Assembly: GCF_031128465.2 (NCBI RefSeq)
Contig: NZ_CP155618.1
Coordinates: 1,249,501-1,313,500, forward strand
Source of the DNA: Mariniflexile litorale
GTDB lineage: Bacteria > Bacteroidota > Bacteroidia > Flavobacteriales > Flavobacteriaceae
Reading direction: 5' to 3'
Length of the DNA stretch: 64,000 nt
Shown here: piece after piece, positions 1 through 9,312 of the stretch
How the letters are laid out: each line of letters starts with the position of its first letter
Position numbering within the stretch: the stretch's first letter is position 1
The notes under the pieces: model-generated
The model's input: only the letters and a program-made list of their open reading frames with translations
Told to the model about the DNA's origin: nothing
Database searches by the model: none
Translations under genes and position numbers: made by a program

Positions 1-789
1 ACATTAACCTCATGGAATGCCCTCATGCTTAAAGCTTATGTGAATGCCTATAGTGTGTTTAATGCTAAAAGCTACCTACATGCTGCAGAAAAAAATGCTG
101 CTTTTATAAAAGAAAATCAACTTCGTAAAGACGGCGGATTAAATCATAGTTATAAAAACGGAAAAAGCACCATTAATGGCTATCTTGAAGATTATGCAGC
201 AACCATTGATGCTTATTTAGCACTTTATGAAATTACTCTAAGTGAAAAATGGTTAACCACGGCTAAAGACTTAACCGATTATACCTTCATTCATTTTTTT
301 GATAGCACTAGTAAAATGTTCTTTTTTACCTCCAATTTAGATAGTGATTTAGTTTCAAGAAGTATTGAATATCGTGACAATGTAATCCCTGCAAGCAATT
401 CTATTATGGCAAAAAATCTGTTTAAATTATCACATTATTTCGATAATGACCACTATAGAAATACTGCTGTAACTATTTTAAACAATGTAAAACCCGAAAT
501 ACAGGAGTCTCCTTCTGGTTATTCAAACTGGTTAGATTTAATGATGAATTACACCCACCCTTATTATGAAGTGGCAATTGTTGGAAAGGATGCAAAACAA
601 AAAATATTAGAATTAAATAAAACTTACTTACCCAATAAATTAATTGCTGGCAGTATCTCCGAAAATAATTTACCTCTGTTAGAAAACCGGTATAACCCAA
701 ATACCACTTTAATTTATGTTTGTGTAAACAGAGCTTGTAAACTACCTGTATCGGAAGTTAAGCAAGCTATTAAATTTTTAAAAGAATGA
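1..789 (+). CDS. YyaL/SPATA20-type thioredoxin-domain protein, C-terminal part (cut by window edge)
   Basis: The frame is open from base 1 (reading T-L-T-S-W-N-A-L before the first Met at 25), so this is the C-terminal third of a longer protein. Visible family marks are the helical-barrel motif YLEDYAATIDAYLALYE and a late 'CVNRACKLPV' segment, both typical of DUF255/YyaL proteins. These carry an N-terminal thioredoxin fold followed by an (alpha/alpha) barrel resembling N-acyl-glucosamine epimerases. Their cellular role is poorly defined. The thioredoxin domain with its CxxC lies outside the window, so redox activity cannot be judged. The stop overlaps the next start by 4 bp, suggesting co-translation. 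Confidence 0.85.
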   Translation, partial: TLTSWNALMLKAYVNAYSVFNAKSYLHAAEKNAAFIKENQLRKDGGLNHSYKNGKSTINGYLEDYAATIDAYLALYEITLSEKWLTTAKDLTDYTFIHFFDSTSKMFFFTSNLDSDLVSRSIEYRDNVIPASNSIMAKNLFKLSHYFDNDHYRNTAVTILNNVKPEIQESPSGYSNWLDLMMNYTHPYYEVAIVGKDAKQKILELNKTYLPNKLIAGSISENNLPLLENRYNPNTTLIYVCVNRACKLPVSEVKQAIKFLKE

Positions 790-1175
790 CATATTTAATA
801 ATCACTTTAATTGCTTTTGTAGCTTTAGAACACTTCTATTTTTTAATCTTAGAAATGTTTTTATGGACAAAACCCAAAGGCATGAAAGCATTTGGATTGA
901 AATCGAAACAATTTGCAGAAGACACTAAGGTTCTAGCTGCAAACCAAGGCCTGTATAATGGCTTTTTATCAGCAGGATTGGTGTTTTCAATCATTCAAAA
1001 AGATATTCAAACAGCTGCTTTTTTTCTTGTTTGTGTAATTATTGCTGGCATTTATGGAGCTTACTCTACAAAACAAATAAAACTATTTTATGTGCAAGCA
1101 GTTCCTGCCATCATCGCTTTAATTAGTTGTTTTTTTGTAAAACTTAACTTTTACTTTACTGCCGTTTGCGTTTAA
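786..1175 (+). CDS. DUF1304 family integral membrane protein
   Basis: A 129-residue protein with about four hydrophobic helices. The N-terminal 'ALEHFYFLILEMFLW' and the following 'F.L....AEDTKVLAANQGLYNGFLSAGL' pattern are the DUF1304 signature (a small inner-membrane family of unknown function). Length fits the family. The ATG overlaps the preceding stop (ATGA), so it probably shares a transcript with the upstream YyaL-type gene. No catalytic residues are recognisable, and no function is claimed beyond the family assignment. Confidence 0.85.
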   Translation: MTYLIITLIAFVALEHFYFLILEMFLWTKPKGMKAFGLKSKQFAEDTKVLAANQGLYNGFLSAGLVFSIIQKDIQTAAFFLVCVIIAGIYGAYSTKQIKLFYVQAVPAIIALISCFFVKLNFYFTAVCV

Positions 1176-1215
1176 AGTTTTTAACTTTAAACATTAATAA
1201 ATTATAAATACAATT

Positions 1216-2031
1216 ATGAAATTTGAAAACGTTGACACTGAAAAGTGGATTGAATTAGGAACAGAATATGGACTGAAAATAATTGGAGCTATAGCGATTT
1301 GGATTATTGGCTCGTGGATTATAAAAAAAATTCTGAAGGCTACCCGAAAAGTAATGACAAAAAGTAGCTATGAGGAAAGTCTTCAAAAATTTTTAATAAA
1401 TCTTCTAAGTTGGGGATTAAAAATATTGTTAATCATTACTCTTTTAGGCACTTTAGGCGTACCAACTACCTCGTTTGCTGCTATTATTGCCGCCGCAGGT
1501 TTAGCTATTGGTTTAGCTCTTCAAGGCTCTCTAGGAAATTTTGCTGGGGGTGTGTTAATTATGATTTTTAAGCCTTTTAAAATTGGCGATTTAATTGAAG
1601 CTCAAGGTGAAATTGGAGGTGTAAAACAAATAGACATTTTTACAACTAAATTAATTGGCTTGTCGAACAAAGAAATTATAATTCCTAATGGCGCTTTATC
1701 TAATGGTAATATTATTAATTATACCACCGAAGGCACACGCCGTGTCGATTTAGTTTTTGGAGTGAGTTATGATGCAGATATTAAGAAAACAAAAGAAGTT
1801 TTAATGCGTGTACTAACATCACATCCTAAAGTAATACAAACACCAGCACCTACGGTAAATGTTTTAGAGTTGGCAGATAGCTCTGTAAACTTTGCGGTAA
1901 GACCATGGTGTCATGCTGAAGATTATTGGACTGTGTATTTTGATGTTACAGAAAATACAAAAATAGCGCTTGATGCTGCTGGTATTGAAATTCCATACCC
2001 ACATCAAGTAGAAATACATAAACAAGGTTAA
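1216..2031 (+). CDS. Small-conductance mechanosensitive channel, MscS family
   Basis: A 271-residue inner-membrane protein of the short three-helix MscS type. Helices lie at about 17-37, 61-80 and 87-115. The third is the Gly/Ala-rich pore helix ('AAAGLAIGLALQGSLGNFAGG'-like) followed by 'KPFKIGD', the usual start of the beta domain. 'IIPNGALSNGNIINYT' and a C-terminal ferredoxin-like domain complete the family order. It is expected to open under membrane tension and release solutes during osmotic downshock. It stands alone on the plus strand; its stop directly abuts the stop of the convergent tsaB with no intervening bases. Confidence 0.95.
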   Translation: MKFENVDTEKWIELGTEYGLKIIGAIAIWIIGSWIIKKILKATRKVMTKSSYEESLQKFLINLLSWGLKILLIITLLGTLGVPTTSFAAIIAAAGLAIGLALQGSLGNFAGGVLIMIFKPFKIGDLIEAQGEIGGVKQIDIFTTKLIGLSNKEIIIPNGALSNGNIINYTTEGTRRVDLVFGVSYDADIKKTKEVLMRVLTSHPKVIQTPAPTVNVLELADSSVNFAVRPWCHAEDYWTVYFDVTENTKIALDAAGIEIPYPHQVEIHKQG

Positions 2032-2709
2032 TTATGATTTAGGCTTTGGTTTTAAAGCCACAAAGTCTTTTAAATAATAAGGTTCAAAATAAGCGACATC
2101 TTCAAAGTCGCTTATTTTGTATTTATTATAAGCCAAAACACCCATCTCGCTTGCCGATGGTAATTTGTCTTCAATAAAAATAGCGTTGGGATGATTGATT
2201 AATCCCTTAGTTTTTTCAACACCATTACCAACAAAATAGACTTTACTTTTATTTAAATATTCCGTATAAGCATTTTCATCCAAAATTTCTGCTTCAGTTT
2301 CTCTAATTTCATCATAATTTGAATTGAATAAAGCCGCATACACTTCTAAACGCCTAGCATCTAGCATAGCTACAATAACACCATCATTACAATCTACTTG
2401 ATGTGCTAAAGCTTCTAAAGTAGGTACAGATATTAAAGGTATATCTAAAGCAAAACAAAGTCCCTTAGCGGCAGAAACTCCTATACGCAACCCTGTATAA
2501 GAGCCAGGGCCTTTACTTATAGCAACAGCATCTAAATCTTTAGAAGTGATACCTGCTTCCTTTAAAATAACATTTATAAATACATGCAAATTTTCGGCAT
2601 GCGAATAGCTTTTACTGTTATCTTCCTTTAAAATTAAAGTTTCTCCGCTTTTTGAAAGTGACACCGAACAATTGGTTGTTGCGGTTTCTATGTTGAGTAT
2701 TATTGCCAA
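2032..2709 (-). CDS. tsaB: tRNA threonylcarbamoyladenosine biosynthesis protein TsaB
   Basis: 225 residues of the ASKHA-fold TsaB/YeaZ family. The N-terminal 'ILNIETATTNCSVSL' and 'AISKGPGSYTGLRIGVSAAKGL' are diagnostic. TsaB partners TsaD and TsaE in making the t6A37 modification of ANN-decoding tRNAs and lacks the metal site of TsaD. It is the last gene of a run of minus-strand exporter genes, one base after the TolC-like gene, so it probably rides on that transcript. This essential gene trailing an efflux operon is a positional oddity; nothing suggests a functional link. Confidence 0.95.
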   Translation of the reverse strand: MAIILNIETATTNCSVSLSKSGETLILKEDNSKSYSHAENLHVFINVILKEAGITSKDLDAVAISKGPGSYTGLRIGVSAAKGLCFALDIPLISVPTLEALAHQVDCNDGVIVAMLDARRLEVYAALFNSNYDEIRETEAEILDENAYTEYLNKSKVYFVGNGVEKTKGLINHPNAIFIEDKLPSASEMGVLAYNKYKISDFEDVAYFEPYYLKDFVALKPKPKS

Positions 2710-2710
2710 A

Positions 2711-4081
2711 TTAATTGGTTAAAGATTTTCCCATGTAAAAGTCTAAAACTTTTGTCTTAAAAACAAAATCATACTTAGCATTTATTAAAGATGCTTGTGA
2801 ATTCACTAAACGGATGCGTGCTTGGTCTAACTCAAACGACGTCATACTACCAATATTAAAGCGTTCTTGTGAATTTTCAAATGACAACTCTTGTGCGGCT
2901 AATGATTTTTTTGCAGCATCAAAAGCTTTAAATGCCGATTTAGCATCGGTAAATGCTCGCTGAATATTCGATTCTAAATTTAATTTGGCTTGGTCTAAAT
3001 TAAGTTTGCTATTTTCTTCTTGAATTTTAGATTTGGCTACTGCTGTTTTATTTTGGAATCTTGAAAAAATAGGAATATTTACATTCAAATTAAAACTATG
3101 TGATTTTTGATTATTTAACTGATCCAAAAAAGCTGCTTCATTTTGGGTTAAATTTGTATAAAAAGCATTGGTATTAAAACCATACCCCAACGAGACACTT
3201 GGCAAATAACCACTTTTAGAAATTTCAGTACTCAACTCTGCATTTTCAATGTTTTTTTCGGCAATTTTAATCTCGCTTCTGTTTTCTAATGCATAGTTTA
3301 AAACAGGTAAAACACTGTCATATAATAATACTTCAGAAGGATTTTCAATATTGATAACCTCTACATTAAATCCTTCAAAAGGCACTTGCAGTAATTGTGA
3401 CAAGGTTAATAAGGACAAAGTAACGTTATTTTCTGCTAAGGTTACACTCTGCGCATCGGCACTTAAGGTAGCTTCAGCATCATAGATATTTGCTCGAGGC
3501 TGTACGCCTGCATCAACCAAACTTTTTACTTGCTGTAATTGCTTATCACTAAACTCGTATTGTGCTTGGGCAGTGGATAAATTCTCTCTATTAAATAATA
3601 CATTTAAATAGGCATTTACCACGTTTAGAGAAATATCATCCTTAATTCTACTAAGTTCTAATTGGCTAGTTTCTAAATTTAATTTCGATTGCTTATAGAG
3701 ATTTGTTAATCGAAATCCATTAAATACTGTTTGGTTAGCCCCAATACCAAAACTCGAACTATGTGATGTTCTATCTACAATTACTTGGCTATCGCCAATA
3801 TCAATTCGTTGTGTACCAATTCCAATATTATGACCCGCACTAGCGCTAACTCCTGGTAAAAAATTCCCTTTTGCTGCAATTATATTTTGTTCGTTAGTAA
3901 GTAAAGCATTTTCGCCTTGTTGTATTGTAATATTATTTTCAAGAGCATAGTTTACACACTCTTCCAATGTCCATTTTTTTTGTTGAGAAAAAGATGATAT
4001 TACAAAAAATAAGACGCAAGCGAATAAACCATATTTCATATTGTTGTTACTAAAACTAGTTATTCTTTTTTTCATCTTCAT
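2711..4081 (-). CDS. TolC family outer-membrane efflux channel
   Basis: 456 residues with a signal peptide and two outer-membrane-efflux repeats, each rich in long helices. It should form the outer-membrane exit duct of the exporter encoded upstream. The longest frame starts at 4081 and overlaps the end of the membrane-fusion gene by 26 bp. An internal ATG at 4039 starts directly on a clean signal peptide (MKYGLFACVLFFVISSFS then Q) with no overlap and may be the true start. 'WTLEECVNYALENNITIQ' right after the signal is the usual mature N-terminus. It is fourth in order after ATPase, permeases and adaptor. Confidence 0.92.
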   Translation of the reverse strand: MKMKKRITSFSNNNMKYGLFACVLFFVISSFSQQKKWTLEECVNYALENNITIQQGENALLTNEQNIIAAKGNFLPGVSASAGHNIGIGTQRIDIGDSQVIVDRTSHSSSFGIGANQTVFNGFRLTNLYKQSKLNLETSQLELSRIKDDISLNVVNAYLNVLFNRENLSTAQAQYEFSDKQLQQVKSLVDAGVQPRANIYDAEATLSADAQSVTLAENNVTLSLLTLSQLLQVPFEGFNVEVINIENPSEVLLYDSVLPVLNYALENRSEIKIAEKNIENAELSTEISKSGYLPSVSLGYGFNTNAFYTNLTQNEAAFLDQLNNQKSHSFNLNVNIPIFSRFQNKTAVAKSKIQEENSKLNLDQAKLNLESNIQRAFTDAKSAFKAFDAAKKSLAAQELSFENSQERFNIGSMTSFELDQARIRLVNSQASLINAKYDFVFKTKVLDFYMGKSLTN

Positions 4082-5177
4082 TGTCTTTTGATGCTTTGTT
4101 CCACACTTTTATTTTATCTCCTTTTTTAACACCTTCGGTTATCTCAACATTTATACCATCTGATAAGCCTAAAGTTACATTTTGCTTTTTGTACTTACCT
4201 TCACTTTCTAATAGCTCAATAAAAGGTTTTTCTGTAATTCTGTTATATTGTAATAAGGCTTCTCTTATAGCTAAAACACTATCTTTCGCTTCGATATCTA
4301 TTTCAGCATTAGCGCTATAACCCGCTCTAATATTGGTTGTGTTATCTAGTGTCACATTAGCTTTAACTGTAAATTGAACCGCACCATTTTCTTCAACACC
4401 TCTAGGGGCAACAAAAGTTAGTTTTGCCGGGAATTCTTTTTCGTTAATGGCCCCCAAAATAACTTTGATCTCTTTACCTTCTTTTAATTTACCTACCTCA
4501 GCTTCATCTACTTTGCCTTCAAAGATCATGTGGCTCATATCGGCAATTATGGCAATCGTTGTTCCTGCATTGAAATTGTTACTTTGTATAACTTGATCGC
4601 CTTCACGTACAGGAATTTCTAAAATAGTACCCGCAATTTGTGCAATAATGTTGGTGTTTGCCGAACTACCACCAGAAATAGACCCACGCTTTATAATTTG
4701 ATAATCATTTTGCGCTTGGTTGAGTGTTTCTTTAGCTTGATTAAATGCTAATTCACTATTTTCAAAATCTTGTTTAGAAATAACCCCTTTTTCAAAAAGC
4801 GATTTATTTCTCTCATATAACACTTTAGCATTATCATATGACAACTTCGTTGAAGAAATTCGGCTGCTAGCACTAACCAAACTTTGCTCGTTTGGAACGA
4901 CTCTAATCTTAGCAATTAAATCACCTTTTTTAACCAAATCGCCTTCTTCAACAAAAATTTCATCTACAATACCAGAAATTTGAGGTTTTAATTCAATCTC
5001 TTCTTCAGGGTTTAATTTTCCTGTTGCTACTGCTTTGGTGCTTATTGATGTGTAAAAAGGTTCTTCAACTTTAAAATCTTCAATAGCTTTGGAGTTCGCA
5101 TCTTTAAAGTATTTTAATACAAATACGAGTAGTATTATAACGACTAATACTAAAATAATTTTTACAGTTTTGTTCAT
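4056..5177 (-). CDS. Periplasmic membrane-fusion (adaptor) subunit, MacA/HlyD type
   Basis: 373 residues. One N-terminal transmembrane helix (about 5-22) is followed by a lipoyl-like half ('VTGIVDEIFVEEGDLVKKGD' pattern, with 'SGIVDEIFVEEGDLVKKG' here), a coiled-coil hairpin and a beta-barrel domain ending in a highly charged Lys/Glu/Asn tail. It joins inner-membrane MacB-like permeases to a TolC channel. The gene sits between the second permease gene (18 bp gap) and the TolC-like gene (overlap or close spacing), which is the expected tripartite arrangement. The exported substrate cannot be read from sequence. Confidence 0.93.
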   Translation of the reverse strand: MNKTVKIILVLVVIILLVFVLKYFKDANSKAIEDFKVEEPFYTSISTKAVATGKLNPEEEIELKPQISGIVDEIFVEEGDLVKKGDLIAKIRVVPNEQSLVSASSRISSTKLSYDNAKVLYERNKSLFEKGVISKQDFENSELAFNQAKETLNQAQNDYQIIKRGSISGGSSANTNIIAQIAGTILEIPVREGDQVIQSNNFNAGTTIAIIADMSHMIFEGKVDEAEVGKLKEGKEIKVILGAINEKEFPAKLTFVAPRGVEENGAVQFTVKANVTLDNTTNIRAGYSANAEIDIEAKDSVLAIREALLQYNRITEKPFIELLESEGKYKKQNVTLGLSDGINVEITEGVKKGDKIKVWNKASKDNEDEKKNN

Positions 5178-5195
5178 TTTGGTTATACTTATTAT

Positions 5196-6440
5196 TTATT
5201 CTTCTCTTAATGCTTCAATTGGTTTGATGCTTGTGGCTTTAAATGCAGGAATCAAACCTATCAAGGTACCTAATATCACTAGTATAATAAGTGCTATAAA
5301 CACCACTGCGATAGATACAGATGCATTTACAATAGCTGCATCTGGACCTTGACCGAAAGCGGCATCTAAACCAATTAAAATCCATCCCCCAGTAATTATT
5401 CCAAAAACACCAGCTACTATGGTTAAAAACACAGCCTCAAGCACTATTTGACGTTTAATTTCAAAAGGTGTTGCTCCTAAAGCACGACGTATACCTATTT
5501 CTTTGGTACGTTCTTTTACCGTAATTAGCAATATATTTCCAATAGCAAATACGCCAGCTATTAAGGTGGCTATACCGACAAACCATGTTAAAAACTGCAT
5601 CCCTACTAAAAACCCTGTGACTTTAGCAAATTCTTTTCCTAAATTAAAACTCCCAAAAGCACGGGTATCTTCTGGGTGTACATTATTTAAATTCTTAAGT
5701 AATAATTTGGTATCTTCTTCTATTTGCTTAATATCGTATTCTGGCTTTCCAGTAATCATCATCCAGCCTATTCTATCACCTCGATTATATATTTGCTGAA
5801 AGGTTGTAAATGGAATATGGACATCAGTTGATGGTCCCATATTCATGTTGCTTACTTCAAAAACACCCACAACAATAAAATTAATACCATTAACTTCTAT
5901 ATATTTACCAATAGCATCTTCATTTTTTTCAAACAACTGCTTATAGGCATCTTCGGATATAACAGCTGTTTTTTTCTTATCATCAATATCATTCTGATTG
6001 ATAAACCTGCCATGAATAAGTTTCTTTTTTTGTAGTTGATCTAACAACGGATAATCGCCTGCCATTTGAAAACTTCCCGAAAGAAAATTTCTGGTAATAG
6101 TAACCGACTGTTGACTTCTAGGTAATACAAACTCAATACCTTCTATATTTTCTTCAACTTTTTTAGCATCTGTTAATGTGAGTCTTACTTGTTTTCCCTC
6201 TTGAAATCCTTTAAACGGCTTGCTTGTGTTTTGTCCCCATACAAATACACTATTAGTTGCAAAGCTACCAAACAGTCTATTAAACGAGTTCTCTAAACCT
6301 CTTGCAGAACCTAGCAAGCCAATTAATAATAAAATACCCCACCAAACACCTACCATAGTAAGTATAGACCTTAGTTTGTTTTTACTAAAGCTATCAAAAA
6401 CTTCTTGCCACGTATCTCTTTCAAATAAAAATTTAAACAT
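5196..6440 (-). CDS. MacB-like ABC exporter permease (second of two)
   Basis: 414 residues with the MacB/FtsX permease layout: one N-terminal helix (about 25-45), a large periplasmic MacB-PCD domain of roughly 230 residues, then three C-terminal helices. The segment 'VKERTKEIGIRRALGATP' before the second C-terminal helix and 'IKPIEALREE' at the end are standard for the family. It lacks its own ATPase domain. It follows the sister permease by one base and probably forms a heterodimer with it, powered by the separate ATPase gene at 7664-8365. Confidence 0.93.
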   Translation of the reverse strand: MFKFLFERDTWQEVFDSFSKNKLRSILTMVGVWWGILLLIGLLGSARGLENSFNRLFGSFATNSVFVWGQNTSKPFKGFQEGKQVRLTLTDAKKVEENIEGIEFVLPRSQQSVTITRNFLSGSFQMAGDYPLLDQLQKKKLIHGRFINQNDIDDKKKTAVISEDAYKQLFEKNEDAIGKYIEVNGINFIVVGVFEVSNMNMGPSTDVHIPFTTFQQIYNRGDRIGWMMITGKPEYDIKQIEEDTKLLLKNLNNVHPEDTRAFGSFNLGKEFAKVTGFLVGMQFLTWFVGIATLIAGVFAIGNILLITVKERTKEIGIRRALGATPFEIKRQIVLEAVFLTIVAGVFGIITGGWILIGLDAAFGQGPDAAIVNASVSIAVVFIALIILVILGTLIGLIPAFKATSIKPIEALREE

Positions 6441-6441
6441 G

Positions 6442-7671
6442 CTAGTCGTTTCTTAATGCTACAATTGGTTTAATTCTCGAGGCTTTTTTAGCTGGCAAAT
6501 AACCTGCAATAGCTCCTGCTGCTATTAGTGTGATGGTTGCTCCAATTATTAAACTATTACTTACACCTGGATCTTTAATAAAATAGTCTTTTAAAACAGG
6601 TTCTACAAGTTCAATAACGCCAACACCAATCAATAACCCTACATATCCTGCAATAGCGGTAACAATTACAGACTCTATTAAAATAATAGACACAATAGAT
6701 TTAGGTGTTGCTCCCAAAGCCTTTCGTATACCAATTTCTTTAGTCCGCTCTTTTACTATAAAAATCATAATATTACTAATGCCAACAACTCCTGCTATTA
6801 ATGTTCCAAAGCCAATAACTAGAATAATAACTGTTAAACCAAAAGTCATTTGGCTTACTGCTTTAGTTCCTTCTGCCATATTACGAACTCGTACCGCTCT
6901 TTGATCGCTATTGGCTACTGAAAAACGTTCTTTGAGCCTTTTCGTTAAGGTGTTACTAAAAGCCAATGCCTCATCATAATTCATTTCAGGATTGTAAGTC
7001 AGGTTTATTTGATCTATATAATCGTTATTACCATAAACTTGCTGCGCCGTGGTTACAGGCATGTACATAATACGTTCTTCGTTATCGCCTCCATCATCGG
7101 TAAATATACCAACCACTTTATAAGGTATGCCACTCAGGTTTATATATTTACCTAAAGCAGTGGTTTTCAAAAACAAATCTTCTTCAATTTTTCTGCCAAT
7201 AACAACTACTTTGGTTCTATTTTGTAAATCATTTTGATTGATATATCGACCTTCAATGACATTCGTTTTTTCAAGATATTGATGATCTGGATGTACACCC
7301 CTTAAACTATAACTGCTTTGTTCTCCTCGAAAAGAAGCTTGTATATTATTGTAAATTCGTGCCGTAATATATTCTACTTTGTTACCAAATTCGTCTTTTA
7401 TATAGTCGTAATCTTCATTTTTAAATTGAATTTGTCTTCCTGATTGTAATCCTTTATTGGCTTTGGTAGTTCTACCTGAATTTATGAAGATTGAATTGGT
7501 AGCATCATCAACAAACGCTTCTGCAAAAGTGTTTTGTAAGCCGTTAGCAATGCCAAATAGAATGGTAAATAGTAATATAGCAAATGCTACTGTAAACCCA
7601 GAAAGCAAACTCCGGGTTCGGTTTTTATTAATACTTTGAAAGATTTCTCGCCAAAGATCTAAATCAAACAT
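6442..7671 (-). CDS. MacB-like ABC exporter permease (first of two)
   Basis: 409 residues with the same four-helix MacB/FtsX layout as its downstream neighbour: N-terminal helix, MacB-PCD periplasmic domain, three C-terminal helices with 'VKERTKEIGIRKALGATP' and a final 'IKPIVALRND'. The two permeases share these motifs but diverge elsewhere, so they look like old paralogues forming a heterodimer rather than a recent duplication. The start overlaps the end of the ATPase gene by 8 bp, arguing for coupled translation. Confidence 0.93.
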   Translation of the reverse strand: MFDLDLWREIFQSINKNRTRSLLSGFTVAFAILLFTILFGIANGLQNTFAEAFVDDATNSIFINSGRTTKANKGLQSGRQIQFKNEDYDYIKDEFGNKVEYITARIYNNIQASFRGEQSSYSLRGVHPDHQYLEKTNVIEGRYINQNDLQNRTKVVVIGRKIEEDLFLKTTALGKYINLSGIPYKVVGIFTDDGGDNEERIMYMPVTTAQQVYGNNDYIDQINLTYNPEMNYDEALAFSNTLTKRLKERFSVANSDQRAVRVRNMAEGTKAVSQMTFGLTVIILVIGFGTLIAGVVGISNIMIFIVKERTKEIGIRKALGATPKSIVSIILIESVIVTAIAGYVGLLIGVGVIELVEPVLKDYFIKDPGVSNSLIIGATITLIAAGAIAGYLPAKKASRIKPIVALRND

Positions 7672-8365
7672 ACTGCTCTGCTCTTACTTGAATTACTTTT
7701 TCATCTTCAATAATAACACCATCTCGTAAACGTACAATACGTTTACACATATTAGCAATGTCTTCTTCGTGCGTTACCATTAATATGGTTTTACCTTCAT
7801 CGTTTAATTGCTGGATGAATGCCATAATTTCGTGTGAGGTTGTAGTATCTAAAGCTCCTGTAGGCTCATCGGCTAATAATAATTTAGGATTTGCTGCTAA
7901 AGCTCTAGCAATCGCCACGCGTTGATTTTGACCACCTGATAATTCTTTTGGTAAATGCTGCGCCCAATTAGCCAATCCTACTTTTTCTAAATGAAACATT
8001 GCAAGTTCTTGGCGCTCTTTACGTTTCATGCCTTGATAGTATAAAGGTAAGGCAACATTTTCAAGTGCATTTTTATAATTTATAAGGTTGAAAGATTGAA
8101 AGATAAAGCCTAAAAATTTATTTCTATAAACCGCTGCTTTTTTTTCTGTAAGGTTTTTAATAGGCAAACCATCTAAAATATAATCGCCCTCATCAGCTTC
8201 ATCTAACATGCCTATAATGTTAAGTAAAGTAGATTTTCCAGAACCAGAAGATCCCATAATGGCCACCATTTCTCCTTCTTCAACAGAAAGATCAATACCT
8301 TTTAAAACGTGTAAACTAGAGTCTCCAATAGGGTAAGATTTGTGAAGTTGTTTTATTTCTAACAT
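7664..8365 (-). CDS. ABC transporter ATPase, MacB/LolD family
   Basis: 233 residues, a single complete nucleotide-binding domain. Walker A reads GSSGSGKST, the Q-loop follows in 'FIFQSFNLI', the signature is LSGGQNQRVAIARAL, Walker B is LLLADEPTGALD, and the switch His lies in 'MVTHE'. The 'Q-x-QRVAIARA' and 'EPTGALD' forms place it with LolD/MacB/FtsE ATPases, which drive mechanotransmission exporters. First gene of the exporter operon (ATPase, permease, permease, adaptor, TolC, tsaB). I found no convincing TAnnTTTG-type box in the 140 bp upstream. Confidence 0.95.
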   Translation of the reverse strand: MLEIKQLHKSYPIGDSSLHVLKGIDLSVEEGEMVAIMGSSGSGKSTLLNIIGMLDEADEGDYILDGLPIKNLTEKKAAVYRNKFLGFIFQSFNLINYKNALENVALPLYYQGMKRKERQELAMFHLEKVGLANWAQHLPKELSGGQNQRVAIARALAANPKLLLADEPTGALDTTTSHEIMAFIQQLNDEGKTILMVTHEEDIANMCKRIVRLRDGVIIEDEKVIQVRAEQYV

Positions 8366-8508
8366 TGCTTTTTGATTGACGGTTAATACTTAGACTACAA
8401 GTAAACAGTTTTGTTACACTATACAGCCCAATAAAATGTTAAAATCTTTATTTTTTAGATAAACTATCTTTATAAGTAGCTTTAATTTATTTTAAAATAG
8501 CAGAAGGA

Positions 8509-9213
8509 TTAGTTAAGAATTGAATATTTACTAGATACATCACAATCTATAATTAACTTTTTACTTTTACTTGTTTGTAATTGAGCATTATTTGTAAGAA
8601 CCGCTTTGAATGTTTTTATATCATTTCTTCCCATAAAATATATTTTAGAATTATCTATATTCAATTTGATTGAATTAATATTCGATTGGTTTAAATACAT
8701 TTCAGATTTTTTATTTGCCTTAATCTCAACATAACCTATTAACTTATTCTTAATATTTCCATTAAGTTTACTACCAATAAGCGTTACCAATAAACTATCA
8801 CTATCAAAATTAATTAAATAAATGTTAGAATCTTTTTTTCCAACAATACTTTTTACAGACTTACATTTTATAATTGTGTTTGCAGATCCATTCGATTTTG
8901 AAACATATAATGTGTCATTTAATATTTTATACTCAGGTAATTTCAATATAGTATCTCTTTGAAAGAATAATGCAGACATTGTATTTACAGAATCGCTTTC
9001 AATTTGAATTTTAGCTTCAGGGTCTGCAACAATTACTGAAAAAGATTCTAGATTTACAGGTGGAATCAATTTTCCAGCAAAACTATAATTGTAATCTTTA
9101 GGATTGCCCGCTAGCCTAAGGGTGTATGCTTCTCTTGAATCTATGTATAACACGAGTGTCGCTATGGTTATAAATCCAAAAAAGGACAGTAATAGATATT
9201 GTGAAGTTTTCAT
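8509..9213 (-). CDS. Membrane-anchored protein with GIN/DUF2807-like beta-repeat region
   Basis: 234 residues, no confident family. A single N-terminal hydrophobic helix (about 5-23) is followed by a domain of alternating short beta strands ('YVEIKANKKSEMYLNQSNINSIKLNIDNSKIYF' pattern with Asn/Ser turns). This looks like the beta-helical GIN (DUF2807) domain seen in many Bacteroidetes envelope proteins. It lies between the MacAB-like exporter operon and the GntR/ABC operon on the same strand, 99 bp after the GntR gene, so it may be part of the GntR-controlled transcript. Function unknown; the GIN resemblance is by eye only. Confidence 0.7.
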   Translation of the reverse strand: MKTSQYLLLSFFGFITIATLVLYIDSREAYTLRLAGNPKDYNYSFAGKLIPPVNLESFSVIVADPEAKIQIESDSVNTMSALFFQRDTILKLPEYKILNDTLYVSKSNGSANTIIKCKSVKSIVGKKDSNIYLINFDSDSLLVTLIGSKLNGNIKNKLIGYVEIKANKKSEMYLNQSNINSIKLNIDNSKIYFMGRNDIKTFKAVLTNNAQLQTSKSKKLIIDCDVSSKYSILN

Positions 9214-9312
9214 CTGTTTATATTTATAGTTTTTTAATGGTTATATCACCTCGATGTTTAAATTAACATTCCTTGTGTGTTTTAAGATTATTTTAAAAAT
9301 CTCGGTTTCATA

